Positions 25,101 to 34,749 of a stretch of 64,000 nucleotides of DNA are shown here, one piece after another (within the stretch, counting starts at the first letter, position 1; every line of letters starts with the position of its first letter). The notes under the pieces were generated by a model. The model worked only from the letters and a program-made list of their open reading frames with translations. It had not been told where the DNA came from and did no database searches. Source of the stretch: UBA2227 sp036677505. Lineage in GTDB: Bacteria > Bacillota_I > Bacilli_A > Erysipelotrichales > Erysipelotrichaceae. A program made the position numbers and the translations under genes. The DNA is taken from the NCBI GenBank assembly GCA_036677505.1, contig JAVBWK010000009.1, forward strand, positions 1 through 64,000, given 5' to 3'.

Positions 25101-26822
25101 AATAATTCGATTGTAAACATTCTAAGCATACAATTAGTTAATTTTGAGTTCTTAAGTCCAGATTTTATCGCTGAGATTGAACTGGATGAAGATGAAATAT
25201 ATGGATATGACCTGGAAGAGTATGTTAACAGTATTTTTGAGTTCGACCAAAATCTCTTTATAATTAAAATCAGTCATCTGAATGGAAGAAAGGTAGGTTT
25301 ATCTTTAATTGAGATTATTGATGTTTTAAATAACGATACTCACAGTAAAATGAAAGCAAATATCGGTTCAGGATTTAGAGTATTTCAGCTGGATGAGAAA
25401 TTAGTCTTTATGGTGTACAACCAATCAAAAAATCTTTATCAGATTGTTTCGTGGAATTTGAGAGGCAGATCGGTTAACTTGCTTGGCAATCACAGAAATC
25501 CCTATTATTTATTGGGTGTCTGTGAAGAAAACAGAACTATATACAGCAATGGGGGCAGCTATATTGTCTTTTATGAGTTTATTAATAAACCTGATGCTAA
25601 ATCAGTTGTCTCGGGCAGTATGCCGGATGTCGGATTGAGGTATGATGATAACTTCAGTTACAAGTTTATCATTAAGAATCATTTCATGTTTTTACTCCCT
25701 CAAAACCTTCCTGTTATCTATAAGATAAATCTGAGAAATTCCAATATAATTTCACGATGCATTGTATCTCGGGAGCATGATTTTAAAGACATTGTATGCA
25801 ACCATGAATTCACAGGTATAGTTTTTTCAAAGAAGTTGTATATACTCGATAAAAAAAATATGAAGTTTTTTAAATCTTTATATGAAACTTCTTATTCTTG
25901 GGAATTTTCTTATGGAAATGAAGATTTTTCTAGAAGAGAAGCTCTTATCAAAGGAAAATCGAATTTTGATTCTCAAAGAAGAATGTTGCATGTTGACAGT
26001 GTTTTTATCAGAAGCAAACCATGTTATTTCCATAAGTATGATATCTTTGGTGAATCCTTACACGATCCGCTGTTTGTAAGGGAAACGGCTGAAGCCAGCA
26101 ACAGAAACCTTATCATATATCGCCGACTTAAGAAAGTACAGTTAAAATCACCTGAATCGGGTTTTAAAGAATTGGATCTCAATGCTTTTTCAGATTTGGA
26201 TGAAAGTGTTCATCGAGTTGTGGGATCAAAGTTGCTGTTTTTAACCTGTAAAGGCATTGTTATAGTTGACTTGATTAGTTTCAGTTTTATCTATTATCAT
26301 CATGATATTTTTAATACAGAGTTGCCGAACCAAGAGAAGCATCCTCGATACCTAGCGAATGTGCGGTTATTTGATTATCATTGTTTTGATGGTTTCGAAT
26401 ATTTTATAATTTTGGAAAACCAAAAATTAAAGCTCCTTACAGTTGAAAATTCGACTATCATATCAGAAATTCTTGAACTCAACTCAGTTCAGCAGGCATG
26501 TTACACCGAAGATTCATTGATTGTTGTGGATATATATGGAGAAGTCAAGGAGCATTACCTAAGTAGCGGTCATTCTATTTCTTATGAGATGGTTTCGTAT
26601 GATGAAGCAAGAATGCTAAAAAGAGATTTGTATGAAGCATTCTATAATCATAGCCCAGAAACTAAAGTAATAGGCATGAACTGTAACAGTGAGCACTTAT
26701 ATGTTCTAACAGACGAAATGGTTGTAAATATTTGGGATATAAGAACAAAGAAATTTATTGGAAACTTTGAATTGCAAGACACGAACTTGATTGGAACTGA
26801 TTTTACAAATGCAGAATTCTAA
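22164..26822 (+). CDS. Ser/Thr kinase-NACHT-propeller STAND protein
   Basis: This 1552-aa protein joins three parts. Residues about 10-330 are a protein kinase: glycine loop IGLGGSSLCYLV, catalytic loop LHLDLKSDN (near 174) and DMG in place of DFG. Residues about 395-620 are a NACHT-type NTPase with Walker A GDGGIGKST (near 414) and Walker B YVFILDGFNEF (near 488). A few pentapeptide-like units (LSYLDLTQAKLTG) follow, then roughly 650 residues of propeller-like repeats, ending in another pentapeptide stretch (TNLIGTDFTNAEF). STAND proteins with sensor propellers are often antiphage detectors. GGGGGAG precedes the ATG at 22164, so an earlier ATG at 22149 is rejected. Confidence 0.8.
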   Translation: MDDQRKPLPKGRFQEYEIVDTIGLGGSSLCYLVKKNDTFFIMKELYPLDLAGYLFRNEQKLLLRDGKNHNLVRLLNQSRDDFLVEAKISKELSHVQREYSLPGENPYFSSLHDQFNVADSHAHYLIYQSSQGRTLDTYKSYKAKDDKSRLLENLDLLSRLAEAVSEIHNHGYLHLDLKSDNIYVLAYETPVVQVLDMGSALDRKQIYHTDVNHLIRRVSFSDRYSSMRLREINKLKNDMHFIEGMLVSTGSKDTDLPSRKREILDIIHQLDESDDIYSLYVIMSELITGTRYEDSDLYDCIMNSEQLSFLPKAVKEDLHVRISSGLNDPSRIERFTSDVEELKEIVKSEGIHFVLLRSKSRIDYQNKHKLMKYKIHEGLFAECTLNDVKYSNLQVLVEKQFKDEIQQNIVILGDGGIGKSTQLMVVWDWLLKSKDSVAPFYIPLIDFQESSFDRLVDYIFHHYGGSFTDNQKDRLFKLFSEDLKHQYVFILDGFNEFTEKDKLMKQLQELSRFSRVKLIITSRIEYPGYLNHRSAVIKHLTWDQVDSFVSEFGISKLAKNDLYRNPMILTLVCSSSEFLKADVISSKDLANLHLHDGNNRMELIANYFIAQKIKHYLKYGCMWSDKNVVLRMFAYEVVLPQIARIMFERNTNTIPRIDLVDLLFEYFSNRNEVSYKSSLMNKIFKYGSIISIQDDYINNSLLIDLLSDELSICKAGDSVSFVSEVFQDFFLAYQISREITLEDKSVTPLLKTHHLRYEVLKNAGDLLHEYRFADPFVSSRNVSHVELFLNKYRHIFDGSAGLLVKNAVELMRISRNGLILADLSYLDLTQAKLTGSLFSTIGEVDSQPASFRGSRLSKDAFKTLEHRSEVDRIIVSKDTKLVASYSKEERNTKVWNIDESKYISEFDDECDYSCFIDENHILSFNRDLFVIHEATQGRYVSSFRIKDHIVSNYGDLDTSIRIMGLIGNTIYVGFKLVEENNSIVNILSIQLVNFEFLSPDFIAEIELDEDEIYGYDLEEYVNSIFEFDQNLFIIKISHLNGRKVGLSLIEIIDVLNNDTHSKMKANIGSGFRVFQLDEKLVFMVYNQSKNLYQIVSWNLRGRSVNLLGNHRNPYYLLGVCEENRTIYSNGGSYIVFYEFINKPDAKSVVSGSMPDVGLRYDDNFSYKFIIKNHFMFLLPQNLPVIYKINLRNSNIISRCIVSREHDFKDIVCNHEFTGIVFSKKLYILDKKNMKFFKSLYETSYSWEFSYGNEDFSRREALIKGKSNFDSQRRMLHVDSVFIRSKPCYFHKYDIFGESLHDPLFVRETAEASNRNLIIYRRLKKVQLKSPESGFKELDLNAFSDLDESVHRVVGSKLLFLTCKGIVIVDLISFSFIYYHHDIFNTELPNQEKHPRYLANVRLFDYHCFDGFEYFIILENQKLKLLTVENSTIISEILELNSVQQACYTEDSLIVVDIYGEVKEHYLSSGHSISYEMVSYDEARMLKRDLYEAFYNHSPETKVIGMNCNSEHLYVLTDEMVVNIWDIRTKKFIGNFELQDTNLIGTDFTNAEF

Positions 26823-26849
26823 AAAACATAAGATAACGCGAGGGATAAA

Positions 26850-27347
26850 ATGGACAAGTTACAAGCAATTGATGATTATGGAGTAAGGTTGCAATATTCT
26901 GGGAAAGGGCAATTTGATTTTGAAACATACAGCATTTATGCGAATCTCGAAGGTACAGAAATTGATGTAGAATCCAGTTTCGTGCTTGCTTTTAATATGG
27001 ATGGAATCGAAGTGATCTCTTACACAAATGCAGCTGATTATGGTTTGTCAATCAAAGATCTAACCGGACTCTATCGTTCAATTTTTGGCATATCTGTGAT
27101 TAATGCTCAATCGGGAGTAATGACTCCTATTTGGAGTCTTAATGAGACACAACAACAGAGAATATTTCGCTATATTGATGATTTTCAAGAATTATCGAAA
27201 AAATTATTTAATCTGTCGGCCATTAACTCAGAATTGATGATTGGTGATTTGGTCGATCTTGTAGATGAAAATAAAATGTTGTATGAGATTGCATCTTTGC
27301 TGGATAAGCACGGACTTAAACCTTCATTTCTGACAGTTGATGATTAA
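26850..27347 (+). CDS. hypothetical protein downstream of STAND gene
   Basis: This 165-aa acidic, soluble protein shows no known motif. The first half has strand-rich sequence (FDFETYSIYANLEGTEIDV); the second half is helical (RIFRYIDDFQELSKKLFNL). It follows the kinase-NACHT gene by 27 bases with a GAGGG ribosome binding site, so the two are probably co-transcribed, and it could be a partner or effector of the sensor. No function can be named. Confidence 0.5.
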   Translation: MDKLQAIDDYGVRLQYSGKGQFDFETYSIYANLEGTEIDVESSFVLAFNMDGIEVISYTNAADYGLSIKDLTGLYRSIFGISVINAQSGVMTPIWSLNETQQQRIFRYIDDFQELSKKLFNLSAINSELMIGDLVDLVDENKMLYEIASLLDKHGLKPSFLTVDD

Positions 27348-27490
27348 TGAAGATTTATTAGAATAATCAATGATCATCTACACTGATAATATTTATTAAC
27401 GCCACATGTTTATATCCTAAAGGCATAAATTTGGTTCATGATCATTAATATGTCCTATTATCCCGATTTGGTCATGGGATCTAATTCAAT

Positions 27491-27505
27491 TGACAAATTT
27501 TGTCA
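27491..27505. promoter_or_regulatory. palindromic candidate operator upstream of the giant surface gene
   Basis: TGACAAA-T-TTTGTCA is a perfect 7-bp inverted repeat about 85 bases before the start. A possible promoter (CAGACA-17-TATGAT, 27523-27551) follows it. Nothing else is visible in the 27348-27588 gap. Confidence 0.35.
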
Positions 27506-27588
27506 CGTTTTTGTCATGAAAACAGACATTACTTTTTTATTCACATATGATAGAATGACGTTAACAATAACTTTATTGGGGAGGACAT

Positions 27589-30500
27589 ATGAATAATAAG
27601 TACCAATTGTTTGTGGGAGACAAATTGGACACTAAACTGGCAAGAGCGATCAAGTTGATGACCTCTTGCTTATTGGTGTCTTTTTTGTTGGTTTCGACCT
27701 TAAATCTGAATGGATTGTCGGATTTGTTTAATAATACAAAAGCACAAGGGGAGCTATCTATTGTATCTCTGTCGATCAGCTCACCGCAGCCACTTCAGAG
27801 CGGAGGTGAACTGTCATATCAGCTTGAACTCAGTGAATCCATCAGTGATGTAACAGGCGTAAATATCTTTTACTGGGTGGACAATCAAGGGTTGATGAGT
27901 GATCGTTCTCTATACTTTGATTCGTCTGTTAATGGGAATATAATAGACTTAACTACTCAAATACCACAGTATAATGCGAATGGCAATTGGTCGATAAGTT
28001 CGATCATAATCAGCACACAAAGTCAGTCGTATGTTTTTTATTATCAGGCAGAACCTTTAAGCCCAAGTGATTTTAGTTTTCTGACAGGAAACTTTACGAT
28101 TTCTGATTCGATAGAAGACTCTACAGCTCCGCAACTGACACAAGTAAGATTTAGTCATGATTATGTTGGACCAAATACGACTGTCACAGTGACGGTCTCT
28201 GCTCATGAAGTTGGTTCGGGGCTTTTATATGCTTATGTAGAACTGGCAAGACCAAACGGTGAAAGGATCGGACTGGGTTTATCACCTTCCGATCAAGATT
28301 TACAGGGGACTCACTATATCGGTCAGTTTGATCTTGAAGGGGATTATAAAATAGCAAGAATCATAATCAATGATTATGCCGGTAACAGCATTGAATACAC
28401 CAATGCTGAGTTTTATCCCGAAAGTAATAATCATTATGATTTTAGTGGAGTAGGTTTTACTGTTGAAGGAACATCACCGATTCCACTGGATGTGGTTGTT
28501 GAAGAGATTCAGTTGCCGACAGAAGAACTTATTGCTGATCATGTTTATCCGATTAAAATCAGAGTATCTCCGATAGAACAGAACTATCAGTTTGCATATG
28601 CATATTTTTTGACTCCTGATAATAAAGAAAGATCTATCTATCTTACCTATCAAGAAAATGGAATCTTCATTGGTGAAGTCAATGTAAGATCATATGATGC
28701 ATCAGGTACATACAAACTGAAGTATTTGTATTTTAATGTCAATCAATACACTAAAATCAGTCATAATATCGATCTGACTCCCGATGCATCTGTAACTTTC
28801 GATTTTCCTAATGATTCGTTTATTGTAGTAGGTACACAGGCGGATGTTACACCTCCTATTCTTGAAACTGTATCGGTTTTGAGATCTGAGATGTACGCTG
28901 GGCAAAGTAATATTATTTCGGTCATTGCCTCGGATGACCATGCGATGACTCAGTCAGTAGTGGTTCGTTATAAAAACAATCAGGGTGAATCACGCGATTT
29001 CTGGCTGGGTCAAAAGTCTGAGAATATTTTCGAAACGAGTATTTATATGGACTCTTCATCTGCTATGACCGATTGGGAAGTGGTTTATGTCGAGTTGCAG
29101 GATTATGCAGGGAATCGTTCGGTTTATGTTAATCAAAGTTCTGAAAATGTGGAAGGGTATCCAGTATTCGATTTTCAGAACAGTAAATTCTCGGTATTAG
29201 GCGAAGTGCCACGCCCGGAGATTCTATCAATTACCAATCATCAACCCATCATTGGGTTTAATGATTATTTCCATGTTGATATCACATTCAATAATCTGGA
29301 TGATCCGAATGTAGATATCGGTATGTATTTCCATGGCGAGTTTGATAGCCTATGGGTTAACGGACAGTATATTGGGAATAGTACATATTCTTTTACGAAT
29401 TTTGATTTGTCTTGGTATCACAATGGAGAATATCAGATTCAATACTTAAACATAAACACAAGTGACAACTCATTTGAAATTTTCAATTCAAATGTTGTCA
29501 CGGATCATCCGTATGGTGCCGATTTATCTTTGGCTGATTTTCATTTACTTGGGGGTAGAGAGATTGCACCTTTGCCAATCATTGAATCGTTTACCGTCAC
29601 TCCGTTAGGTGAGCCCGGGGATATCATTACATTTGAGTTGATATTCACTGAGGTTTTTGCAAATATTGACCAGATTTATTTGTTTTTCGGTAATCAATAC
29701 GGTCAGCACATCGATGTTCAATTGCATAGAACGGATATGTTAAAGTATACGGGTACATACAATGTTCACGATTACTCGAAACAGGGCATTTATAATTTCT
29801 ACTCAATTGCGATTTATTATATTGATTCTGATCCCCACCAGCTATCACCGGGAGATGAATTACCTGCTTTAAATTTTGAGATCACCGGTACTTTGACTGA
29901 TACTGAGCCACCTGTATTCATCTCTGTTGAGTCAATTACAAAACGAGTCACAAAAAACGAAATGGGAATCCTGCAAATTCGAGCATCGGATGCACAATCC
30001 GGAATCGAAGGTGTTCATGCGGATATTCTTTGTGATGGAGAATGGATTGGGATTGACTTTTCACAAGTTGAGGAGAATTTATTTGAAAGTTGGATTGATG
30101 TTCGCAGTTATACTCCTGAAGGCGTATGTAAATTTTATGTCATAAATATATATGATATCGCAGGTAATATGGAACAAATCCGTAACGCTGAGTTTGACGA
30201 TACGGGTGTTGATTTATCAAACGGAGACTTTGAAATATATGATACTACGTCTACATCATATGTTCTCAATTATGTTAATACTGTCCTATCCAAGCGGTCG
30301 ATTGCCGGATCGGGTGATATTGGCATGACCATGTATTTTGATGTGCCTTATATCGAATCACATAGCATTCAAGCTGTATTTGTGAACGAGTCTGGTACAG
30401 AGTTGGTTTTCAATCTTAATAAGGTGGATGAGGGTGTCTATTCGTCGTTTATGTACATCAATATTTATTCAACTCCGGGCACATTCAGATTGAATCGCAT

Positions 30501-33500
30501 TATAAGTTATGCTGATTGGGTAGAAGTAACAATCTACCACGATGACGAACCAACGGAATATCCATATTTTGATTTCTCTGATGTCTATTTCGAGATTGTG
30601 GGAACTATTGAAGATAAATATGCTCCACAATTGTATGATGTTACTTTAAATAGAAAAAGTGCTACGATCAATGAAAAAATTGAGTTTATAGCTAATGCTA
30701 CAGATGTTGAGTCTGAGATTGAGTATGCAAGCATTGAAGTCCAACACATAGTCAGTGGAAGTACTTTTTCAATGTATTTCAGCCCATTGATGTCCGAACA
30801 ATTAAGTGCGTACTTTTATGTAAGTCCGTATATGCCAGAAGGCAACTACAGAGTTAAGTCGATTCGGTTATCAGATTTGGCAGGTAATATTTCTGAGTAT
30901 ATAAATGCTCGATTCCCTTATGAAGGCGATCAGTCCAAGGATTTTGATCATCTTGATTTTTCGGTTTATGGTACTCTGAAAGATAATTCAAAACCGGTAC
31001 TAAACAACTTTGAGTTTTTGAAAAAAGATGTCAGTACTTCTGATCATGTTGATGTGCTTATTGACGCTTCAGATGAGGGATCAGGATTACGTTGGGGTAC
31101 CGTAACATTGAAACATAAAACATCAGGATATGAAGTGGAGCATTATCTCAGTCTCCTTACAAGGGGATTAGCTTTAACATATATCTACATAAGTGACGAT
31201 GTTCCGTTAGGTGAATATGTTATTAAAGCAGTTAAAATTGAAGATCAGTCAGGGAATATTGCTCAATATTGTAACTCACAAGTGCTATATGCTTGCAATG
31301 TAGGTGCAATCCCGTTTGATTTCGGTGCAAACCAAATCACAGTCTCACCAAGAAGCGAGCCACAGTTTATAGATATATTTGATTCAGTATATATTAGTCA
31401 AAACAATTTAAATACTGGAGATACAGTCACTATTCGTTTGACGCTTAAAGAGGAATACCATTGGGCAAATCTGTTGTTTGTTCATTATGACTCCTACGTT
31501 GATTCAGCATACTTCATGCCTGAGTTTAAAAGCATAGGATCTGGTATTTTTGAGGCAAACCTGAAAATTGATGAATACCGTAGATGGAATGAATATTATA
31601 AAGTTCAAAGTGTTCAACTAATGTCAGGATTAAAGGATTTCTATATTTTTGATGATGATTACTTGGATTATTATACGGACTTAAAGTATGTCGCTGATTT
31701 ATCTCAGTTCAATATTAATATCAATCAGACATTTATAGATAATACACCACCAGAGTTCAATGGTATACAATTCAGTAAGGATCAATATAGGCACAATGAT
31801 TATATGCGTATTACTCTTGATGTGGTTGATCTTGAGTCAAGAATTGAATCGATGATGGTTTATTTCAGATTGAATGGCAAAGTCATGAGACAAAATACGT
31901 TTTTAAACGGACAATTCTTACCTATTGAAGACGGACAATTGGTTTACAATGAGTTCTTCATGAGTTCCGGTATAAAACCAGGTCTGTATGAAATTGACTA
32001 CATTCAAATTAATAATAGTTTCGGACTGAGGACGACATTGTATAATCAGAAGTTTTACGGTGAAAGAGATGATTCCAGGAGTTTTGAGGACAGTAAGTTT
32101 GAACTTATCAGTGAAGATTATGATTATGTTAGACCCGAGTTTATCTCAGCTCAGATCAATAAACAAGAGTTTGTCAACGGAGATCAAATTCAAATATCCA
32201 TAGAGGCTTCAGACATAGGTTCTGGTATTCGAACAGGGTACCTGTTTGTTAAAAACAGACAGTCATCTTATCTTGATAATCAACTTAGGGAGTATACCTA
32301 CTATGTTGAATTAAGAAAAGTCAGTGATAGTTTGTTGGTGGCAGAGTGGGATGTCGGGCCATATTATGCACCAGGTCAATATGATATTTTGGAACTTACT
32401 TTATATGATGAATCATTCAATCGAACAACGATTAAGAATGCATATTTTGGTATCGATACCGGATCGTATGATTTAAGTCATTTAAGTTTCGATGTCATTG
32501 GTACTCAGTTAGACCAAGAACTACCTGAATTAGTAAGTCTCGAAGTCTTAACACCAGTTGTTGCATTGGGGGATTCTATTAGTGTTAAAGTTAGCGCAAA
32601 TGACTTAAAATCCGGTGTTGATTTTATTGATATAGTTTGGGAGTGTGGTAGTTTTGGTCAGATAGTTATCCATGGCAGAGCACCGAAAAATCCGGATGAA
32701 CCAATTATACTAAATGGATATGTGAGAACAAGTGTGAAAGCCTGTGACTATAAAGTGAAGTATGTTTACTTACAAGATCGCGCGGGAAATTGGAGAAATT
32801 ATTTCAATGCTGACGTGGATCAGCCTCAGAATGGATTTTTGAATTTCAGCAATGCAAACATTCAGGTGTTTGGGCAAACGGAGTCAGTGACACTGAATCA
32901 GGTTCAAGTGTCCAATGCTAACCCGGTACCACTCGAGATGATTGAAATCAATGTCGATATTTTGGATAATATCGTAAAACCAGAGTCAGCATATATCAAG
33001 TATCGTTCGAGCATTAATACAGTAAGAAATGTAGATTTGAGTCTGGGTGGATCACTGGATTATCGAGGCTTGATCGAAATCGGTGAGTTTGAGCCTAGCG
33101 CAGTATGGGAAGTTGATTCCATCATATTCATCGATCGCTTTAATGAAGAGTTTGCGGTTTACAATTCATTGTATTATCCAAATGAGATCAATGCGGCAGA
33201 TATGTCAGGGGCGATGTTCACCGTAGACAATCCTTTAGGTGACAGTCAGGCTCCTGAATATACGGGATCACAATTGGAAAAAGGGGAAGAAATTGCCTCC
33301 GTATATTCTAGTCGGTTGATGTCATTTGCTTCATCGTCTCTTAACTTGAGTTCCACATTAAGTAGTGGTTTAGTGTTTGGTCCAAATGAATTGGTTTCTT
33401 ACACCATCGATGCAACGGATGATATTTCCGGTGTAGACCGATTAGAAATCACATATGATATCTTAGGCAAATTTATCTCGTTTAACGTTGAGTTGTCTGA

Positions 33501-34626
33501 GGTGAATGGTAAGTATGTGGGTAATGCCCGAGTAATGAGCTACCATCCGGAGGGGCTGTGGTTGGTTCATAAGTTTGTTTTAGTTGATAAAGCGGGTAAT
33601 CGCTATGAAAAATCACGATCAGCAACTGAGTTGAGTAACCTTAGAGGATTTGCACATTTACAGCTTCAAGTAGCGAATACACTTGAAGATAAAGATGCTC
33701 CAGTGATTTCCGATGTTGTTGTCAACCAATCGTTGGTACAGGTTGGTGATGTGGTTCAGTATATTGGCATGGCTTCGGATGTAAATGGTATTAAAGAGTT
33801 TAAGATCGTTATTCAGGCAATGAATTTTGGGGTTGAACGAGTGATTATCATGAATCAAATGGAAGACGGAAGATATTTGGGAAGCTTTGAGGTTTCCGAA
33901 AATACTTTGGGTGATGTCTGGAATGTGAAGGAGATTATCGCTGAGGATTTTGCCGGCAATCGGGGTATTGTAACATCTCAAGTGCAGGATTTGAGTTCAT
34001 TATCGATTACAGTTAAGGCACTTACTGAAATCGTTATTGAAAAACTTCCGGATCAAATGGTCTATGATTTAAATGATCCATTGAGTTTGCAGGGATTGAT
34101 TCTTATCGCAAAATATAACGACGGCACTTCTGAATCCGTTGATCCTTCTCTGCTGTCAGTGTATGGATTTGACAGTTCAGCAGAAAGCCTGAACCAGGAT
34201 GTTTATTTACAATTTAAGAATAAGATCGCGAAGATTACTGTAATAATTATGGATGTTGCTATGGTCAATATGGAGATTACGGCCAGTCCGCAGAAACTTA
34301 CATATACACAGGGTGAATCACTCGATTTGAGCGGGTTGATCGTCTGGGGGTATTATAACAGTGGTGATACTAAACAGATTGATATCACTATGGATAATGT
34401 AGTTAATCCGAATGTCACTTCAAGCGCTCCAGGTACGTATCAGGTGTTCATCCAATATGAAGGATTTGAGGTATTCTATTACATCGAAGTGATTTCCCCG
34501 GTACAGAAAGATACCCCGGTAACTATAGTTAAGACGGACACGATGATGGTCATCACAACGCCTGTCGGAAAGGTCAAGGTCATCATGTTCAGTAACAAAG
34601 GCAGTAAGAATCTGGATACTGAATAA
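27589..34626 (+). CDS. giant secreted repeat protein with Ig-like domains
   Basis: This 2345-aa protein starts with a signal peptide: basic start, hydrophobic core about residues 24-45, then NNTKAQ. About 16-17 repeats of 110-130 residues follow. Each has GTxxDxxPP-like openings, a middle ASDxxSGI, and an end like YkixxIxIxDxAGNxxxYxNA, typical of beta-sandwich adhesin modules. The last 230 residues hold two units resembling bacterial Ig-like group 3 domains (DLNDPLSLQGLILIAKYNDG). No LPXTG, C-terminal membrane helix or choline/SLH motif is seen, so anchoring is unknown. GGGGAGG precedes the start. It is likely a surface or matrix protein; its terminator at 34.65 kb isolates it from the defence genes. 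Confidence 0.75.
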   Translation: MNNKYQLFVGDKLDTKLARAIKLMTSCLLVSFLLVSTLNLNGLSDLFNNTKAQGELSIVSLSISSPQPLQSGGELSYQLELSESISDVTGVNIFYWVDNQGLMSDRSLYFDSSVNGNIIDLTTQIPQYNANGNWSISSIIISTQSQSYVFYYQAEPLSPSDFSFLTGNFTISDSIEDSTAPQLTQVRFSHDYVGPNTTVTVTVSAHEVGSGLLYAYVELARPNGERIGLGLSPSDQDLQGTHYIGQFDLEGDYKIARIIINDYAGNSIEYTNAEFYPESNNHYDFSGVGFTVEGTSPIPLDVVVEEIQLPTEELIADHVYPIKIRVSPIEQNYQFAYAYFLTPDNKERSIYLTYQENGIFIGEVNVRSYDASGTYKLKYLYFNVNQYTKISHNIDLTPDASVTFDFPNDSFIVVGTQADVTPPILETVSVLRSEMYAGQSNIISVIASDDHAMTQSVVVRYKNNQGESRDFWLGQKSENIFETSIYMDSSSAMTDWEVVYVELQDYAGNRSVYVNQSSENVEGYPVFDFQNSKFSVLGEVPRPEILSITNHQPIIGFNDYFHVDITFNNLDDPNVDIGMYFHGEFDSLWVNGQYIGNSTYSFTNFDLSWYHNGEYQIQYLNINTSDNSFEIFNSNVVTDHPYGADLSLADFHLLGGREIAPLPIIESFTVTPLGEPGDIITFELIFTEVFANIDQIYLFFGNQYGQHIDVQLHRTDMLKYTGTYNVHDYSKQGIYNFYSIAIYYIDSDPHQLSPGDELPALNFEITGTLTDTEPPVFISVESITKRVTKNEMGILQIRASDAQSGIEGVHADILCDGEWIGIDFSQVEENLFESWIDVRSYTPEGVCKFYVINIYDIAGNMEQIRNAEFDDTGVDLSNGDFEIYDTTSTSYVLNYVNTVLSKRSIAGSGDIGMTMYFDVPYIESHSIQAVFVNESGTELVFNLNKVDEGVYSSFMYINIYSTPGTFRLNRIISYADWVEVTIYHDDEPTEYPYFDFSDVYFEIVGTIEDKYAPQLYDVTLNRKSATINEKIEFIANATDVESEIEYASIEVQHIVSGSTFSMYFSPLMSEQLSAYFYVSPYMPEGNYRVKSIRLSDLAGNISEYINARFPYEGDQSKDFDHLDFSVYGTLKDNSKPVLNNFEFLKKDVSTSDHVDVLIDASDEGSGLRWGTVTLKHKTSGYEVEHYLSLLTRGLALTYIYISDDVPLGEYVIKAVKIEDQSGNIAQYCNSQVLYACNVGAIPFDFGANQITVSPRSEPQFIDIFDSVYISQNNLNTGDTVTIRLTLKEEYHWANLLFVHYDSYVDSAYFMPEFKSIGSGIFEANLKIDEYRRWNEYYKVQSVQLMSGLKDFYIFDDDYLDYYTDLKYVADLSQFNININQTFIDNTPPEFNGIQFSKDQYRHNDYMRITLDVVDLESRIESMMVYFRLNGKVMRQNTFLNGQFLPIEDGQLVYNEFFMSSGIKPGLYEIDYIQINNSFGLRTTLYNQKFYGERDDSRSFEDSKFELISEDYDYVRPEFISAQINKQEFVNGDQIQISIEASDIGSGIRTGYLFVKNRQSSYLDNQLREYTYYVELRKVSDSLLVAEWDVGPYYAPGQYDILELTLYDESFNRTTIKNAYFGIDTGSYDLSHLSFDVIGTQLDQELPELVSLEVLTPVVALGDSISVKVSANDLKSGVDFIDIVWECGSFGQIVIHGRAPKNPDEPIILNGYVRTSVKACDYKVKYVYLQDRAGNWRNYFNADVDQPQNGFLNFSNANIQVFGQTESVTLNQVQVSNANPVPLEMIEINVDILDNIVKPESAYIKYRSSINTVRNVDLSLGGSLDYRGLIEIGEFEPSAVWEVDSIIFIDRFNEEFAVYNSLYYPNEINAADMSGAMFTVDNPLGDSQAPEYTGSQLEKGEEIASVYSSRLMSFASSSLNLSSTLSSGLVFGPNELVSYTIDATDDISGVDRLEITYDILGKFISFNVELSEVNGKYVGNARVMSYHPEGLWLVHKFVLVDKAGNRYEKSRSATELSNLRGFAHLQLQVANTLEDKDAPVISDVVVNQSLVQVGDVVQYIGMASDVNGIKEFKIVIQAMNFGVERVIIMNQMEDGRYLGSFEVSENTLGDVWNVKEIIAEDFAGNRGIVTSQVQDLSSLSITVKALTEIVIEKLPDQMVYDLNDPLSLQGLILIAKYNDGTSESVDPSLLSVYGFDSSAESLNQDVYLQFKNKIAKITVIIMDVAMVNMEITASPQKLTYTQGESLDLSGLIVWGYYNSGDTKQIDITMDNVVNPNVTSSAPGTYQVFIQYEGFEVFYYIEVISPVQKDTPVTIVKTDTMMVITTPVGKVKVIMFSNKGSKNLDTE

Positions 34627-34646
34627 ATCACAAAATATACATTTTT

Positions 34647-34683
34647 AAAGGAGTTCCAAGTAATCATGGAACTCCTTTTCATT
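34647..34683 (+). terminator. intrinsic terminator after giant surface gene
   Basis: AAAGGAGTTCCA and TGGAACTCCTTT form a 12-bp perfect stem with an 8-base loop, followed by TCATT. It ends transcription 21 bases after the stop codon. Confidence 0.8.
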
Positions 34684-34749
34684 AGTTTAAGGGTACACCT
34701 TTCCTAAATGCATGTTAGAATAATATTAATAGTTGTGAGGAAAAAGAGT

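Noticed and set aside
27589..34626. Repeated DNA in the giant gene as a possible CRISPR or tandem repeat array
   Set aside because: Repeats are at protein level only, spaced about 350 bases apart and highly diverged in DNA; they lie inside one open frame.
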